Source: JALXCG01 sp026991065 [NCBI: Gemmatimonadota bacterium]
GTDB lineage: Bacteria; GCA-2686955
Length of the DNA: 6,127 nucleotides
Assembly (NCBI GenBank): GCA_026991065.1
Contig: JALXCG010000394.1
Coordinates: forward strand, 1-6,127
Direction of reading: 5' to 3'
Each line of letters opens with the position of its first letter. The first letter of the stretch is position 1. Below, piece by piece: positions 5,326 through 6,127 of this stretch. The position numbers and the translations under genes were made by a program. The notes beneath the pieces are model-generated. The model did not search any database, had not been told where the DNA came from, and worked only from the letters and a program-made list of their open reading frames with translations.

Positions 5326-6127
5326 CTACTCCTCCCCCGCCAGCGCCCGATCAAAAAACTCCAGCAGATCGGTCCGCAGCTTGCGCAGCGAATCCCGCCG
5401 GATATACATCATGTGTCCCGCCTCGTAGTAGCCCATCGTCACATGGTCCCGCAGCGTCGGATCCAGCCCCAGATGCCGGAAAGTGTACTGGGTCGCCGCA
5501 TAGGGCGTGGCCAGATCGTAGTAGCCGTTGGCGACAAACACCCGCAGCGCCGGATTCCGGGTCATCGCCCCGCGCAGCGTCTCCGCCACATTCACAAAAC
5601 GGTTCTCATACCCCGCGTAGCTCCACGGATAGACATTGTCGGTCAGAATCTCGTAGGGCGCATCGCTCTCATACTTCAACTCGCGCCGCACATAGTCATT
5701 CATCATGGCCGAAAAAGCGCCGACAATGGCCGCATAACTGGGATCGTAGTCGGGGTAGGAGCCGCCGGCGTCGCGATCAATGCCGACAAAGCGGCTGTCC
5801 AGGCGCCCCACCGTGCGCCGCTGATCGCGCAGCAACTCTTTGGTGAACCGCCCAATCGTCGGGCGCAGATTCACCTGCTCGATGAACTCCTCCGAAAGCC
5901 CGGTCAAACGCGCCAGCGAAGCCACCACACGCGCCCGCTCCGCGTCGGCCAGCGCATCCCCCTGCAGCAGCGCACTCGCATACGCCCCGCCGGCAAACGC
6001 CTCCGACTCGCGCAGCGCCGCCTGCAGATCCCGCTGCAACTCCGCCGCCAGCCGGCCGTGATACCAGGCCGTCGCCGTATAACTCGGCAAAAACAGAATG
6101 TAGGGAAGATCGTTGCCGGTGGCGAAA
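5326..6127 (-). CDS. Serine carboxypeptidase-like protein, peptidase family S10 (C-terminal part, runs off the window)
   Basis: The frame is open from the right edge to the TAG at 5326-5328, 266 visible residues; the N-terminal half with the nucleophilic serine (GESYGG in the family) lies beyond 6127. The first visible residues, GNDLPYILFLPSYTATAWYHG, match the segment after the nucleophile in bacterial S10 carboxypeptidases. The two remaining catalytic residues are in place: Asp in NGYYDLATPY (codon 5515-5517) and His in YYEAGHMMYI (codon 5413-5415), with NGYYDLATPYAAT and the C-terminal helix as in the family. These enzymes belong to the alpha/beta-hydrolase fold and are usually secreted, removing C-terminal residues from peptides; whether this one has a signal peptide cannot be seen. 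A TTG at 6090 is not the start, because family similarity continues upstream of it. No terminator is visible in the 9-nt gap to the convergent gene. Confidence 0.93.
   Translation of the reverse strand, partial: FATGNDLPYILFLPSYTATAWYHGRLAAELQRDLQAALRESEAFAGGAYASALLQGDALADAERARVVASLARLTGLSEEFIEQVNLRPTIGRFTKELLRDQRRTVGRLDSRFVGIDRDAGGSYPDYDPSYAAIVGAFSAMMNDYVRRELKYESDAPYEILTDNVYPWSYAGYENRFVNVAETLRGAMTRNPALRVFVANGYYDLATPYAATQYTFRHLGLDPTLRDHVTMGYYEAGHMMYIRRDSLRKLRTDLLEFFDRALAGEE

Overview
The window reads as a piece of chromosome from a GC-rich bacterium with ordinary Shine-Dalgarno starts (ATG preceded by AGGA, GGAG or GAGGG). The mix of genes is a HAAS-domain membrane protein, a beta-helix remnant, a bacterial S10 carboxypeptidase-like protein and a compact aminotransferase-PEP carboxykinase pair. 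That would fit Acidobacteriota or another soil or sediment phylum, but no marker gene here fixes the phylum.

Layout, left to right. Positions 1-44 are a perfect 19-bp fold-back that runs into the 3' part of a small two-helix membrane protein with a HAAS-type N-terminal domain (to 520, + strand). Positions 521-934 hold no intact gene. The second half of that strip carries a frameshifted remnant of a right-handed beta-helix protein, which runs into the 3' end of deoD.

Three minus-strand genes follow, transcribed in the order aspartate aminotransferase (4646-3429), pckA (3432-1762), deoD (1648-935). The first two overlap by ATGA and look translationally coupled: aspartate is converted to oxaloacetate, then to phosphoenolpyruvate, a short gluconeogenic or anaplerotic module. 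A strong stem-loop sits 6 nt after the pckA stop, so deoD (hexameric purine nucleoside phosphorylase) may be transcribed separately or at a lower level.

A 298-nt divergent intergenic region (4647-4944) separates the aminotransferase from a plus-strand small protein (4945-5316) with a DUF2007-like domain and a zinc ribbon. This spacer holds a near-perfect direct repeat spaced about three helical turns, one copy of which covers a candidate -35 box, and a 14-bp perfect palindrome. Both are candidate operators. The last gene (5326 to beyond 6127, minus strand) is the C-terminal half of a serine carboxypeptidase (S10)-like protein, convergent with the zinc-ribbon gene and 9 nt from it.

Most of the window is housekeeping metabolism. 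I see no CRISPR array, tRNA, rRNA, insertion sequence or recognisable defence system. The points most worth a second look are the operator-like repeats, the coupled aminotransferase-pckA pair, the changed substrate-loop motif in PckA, and the fold-back at the left edge.
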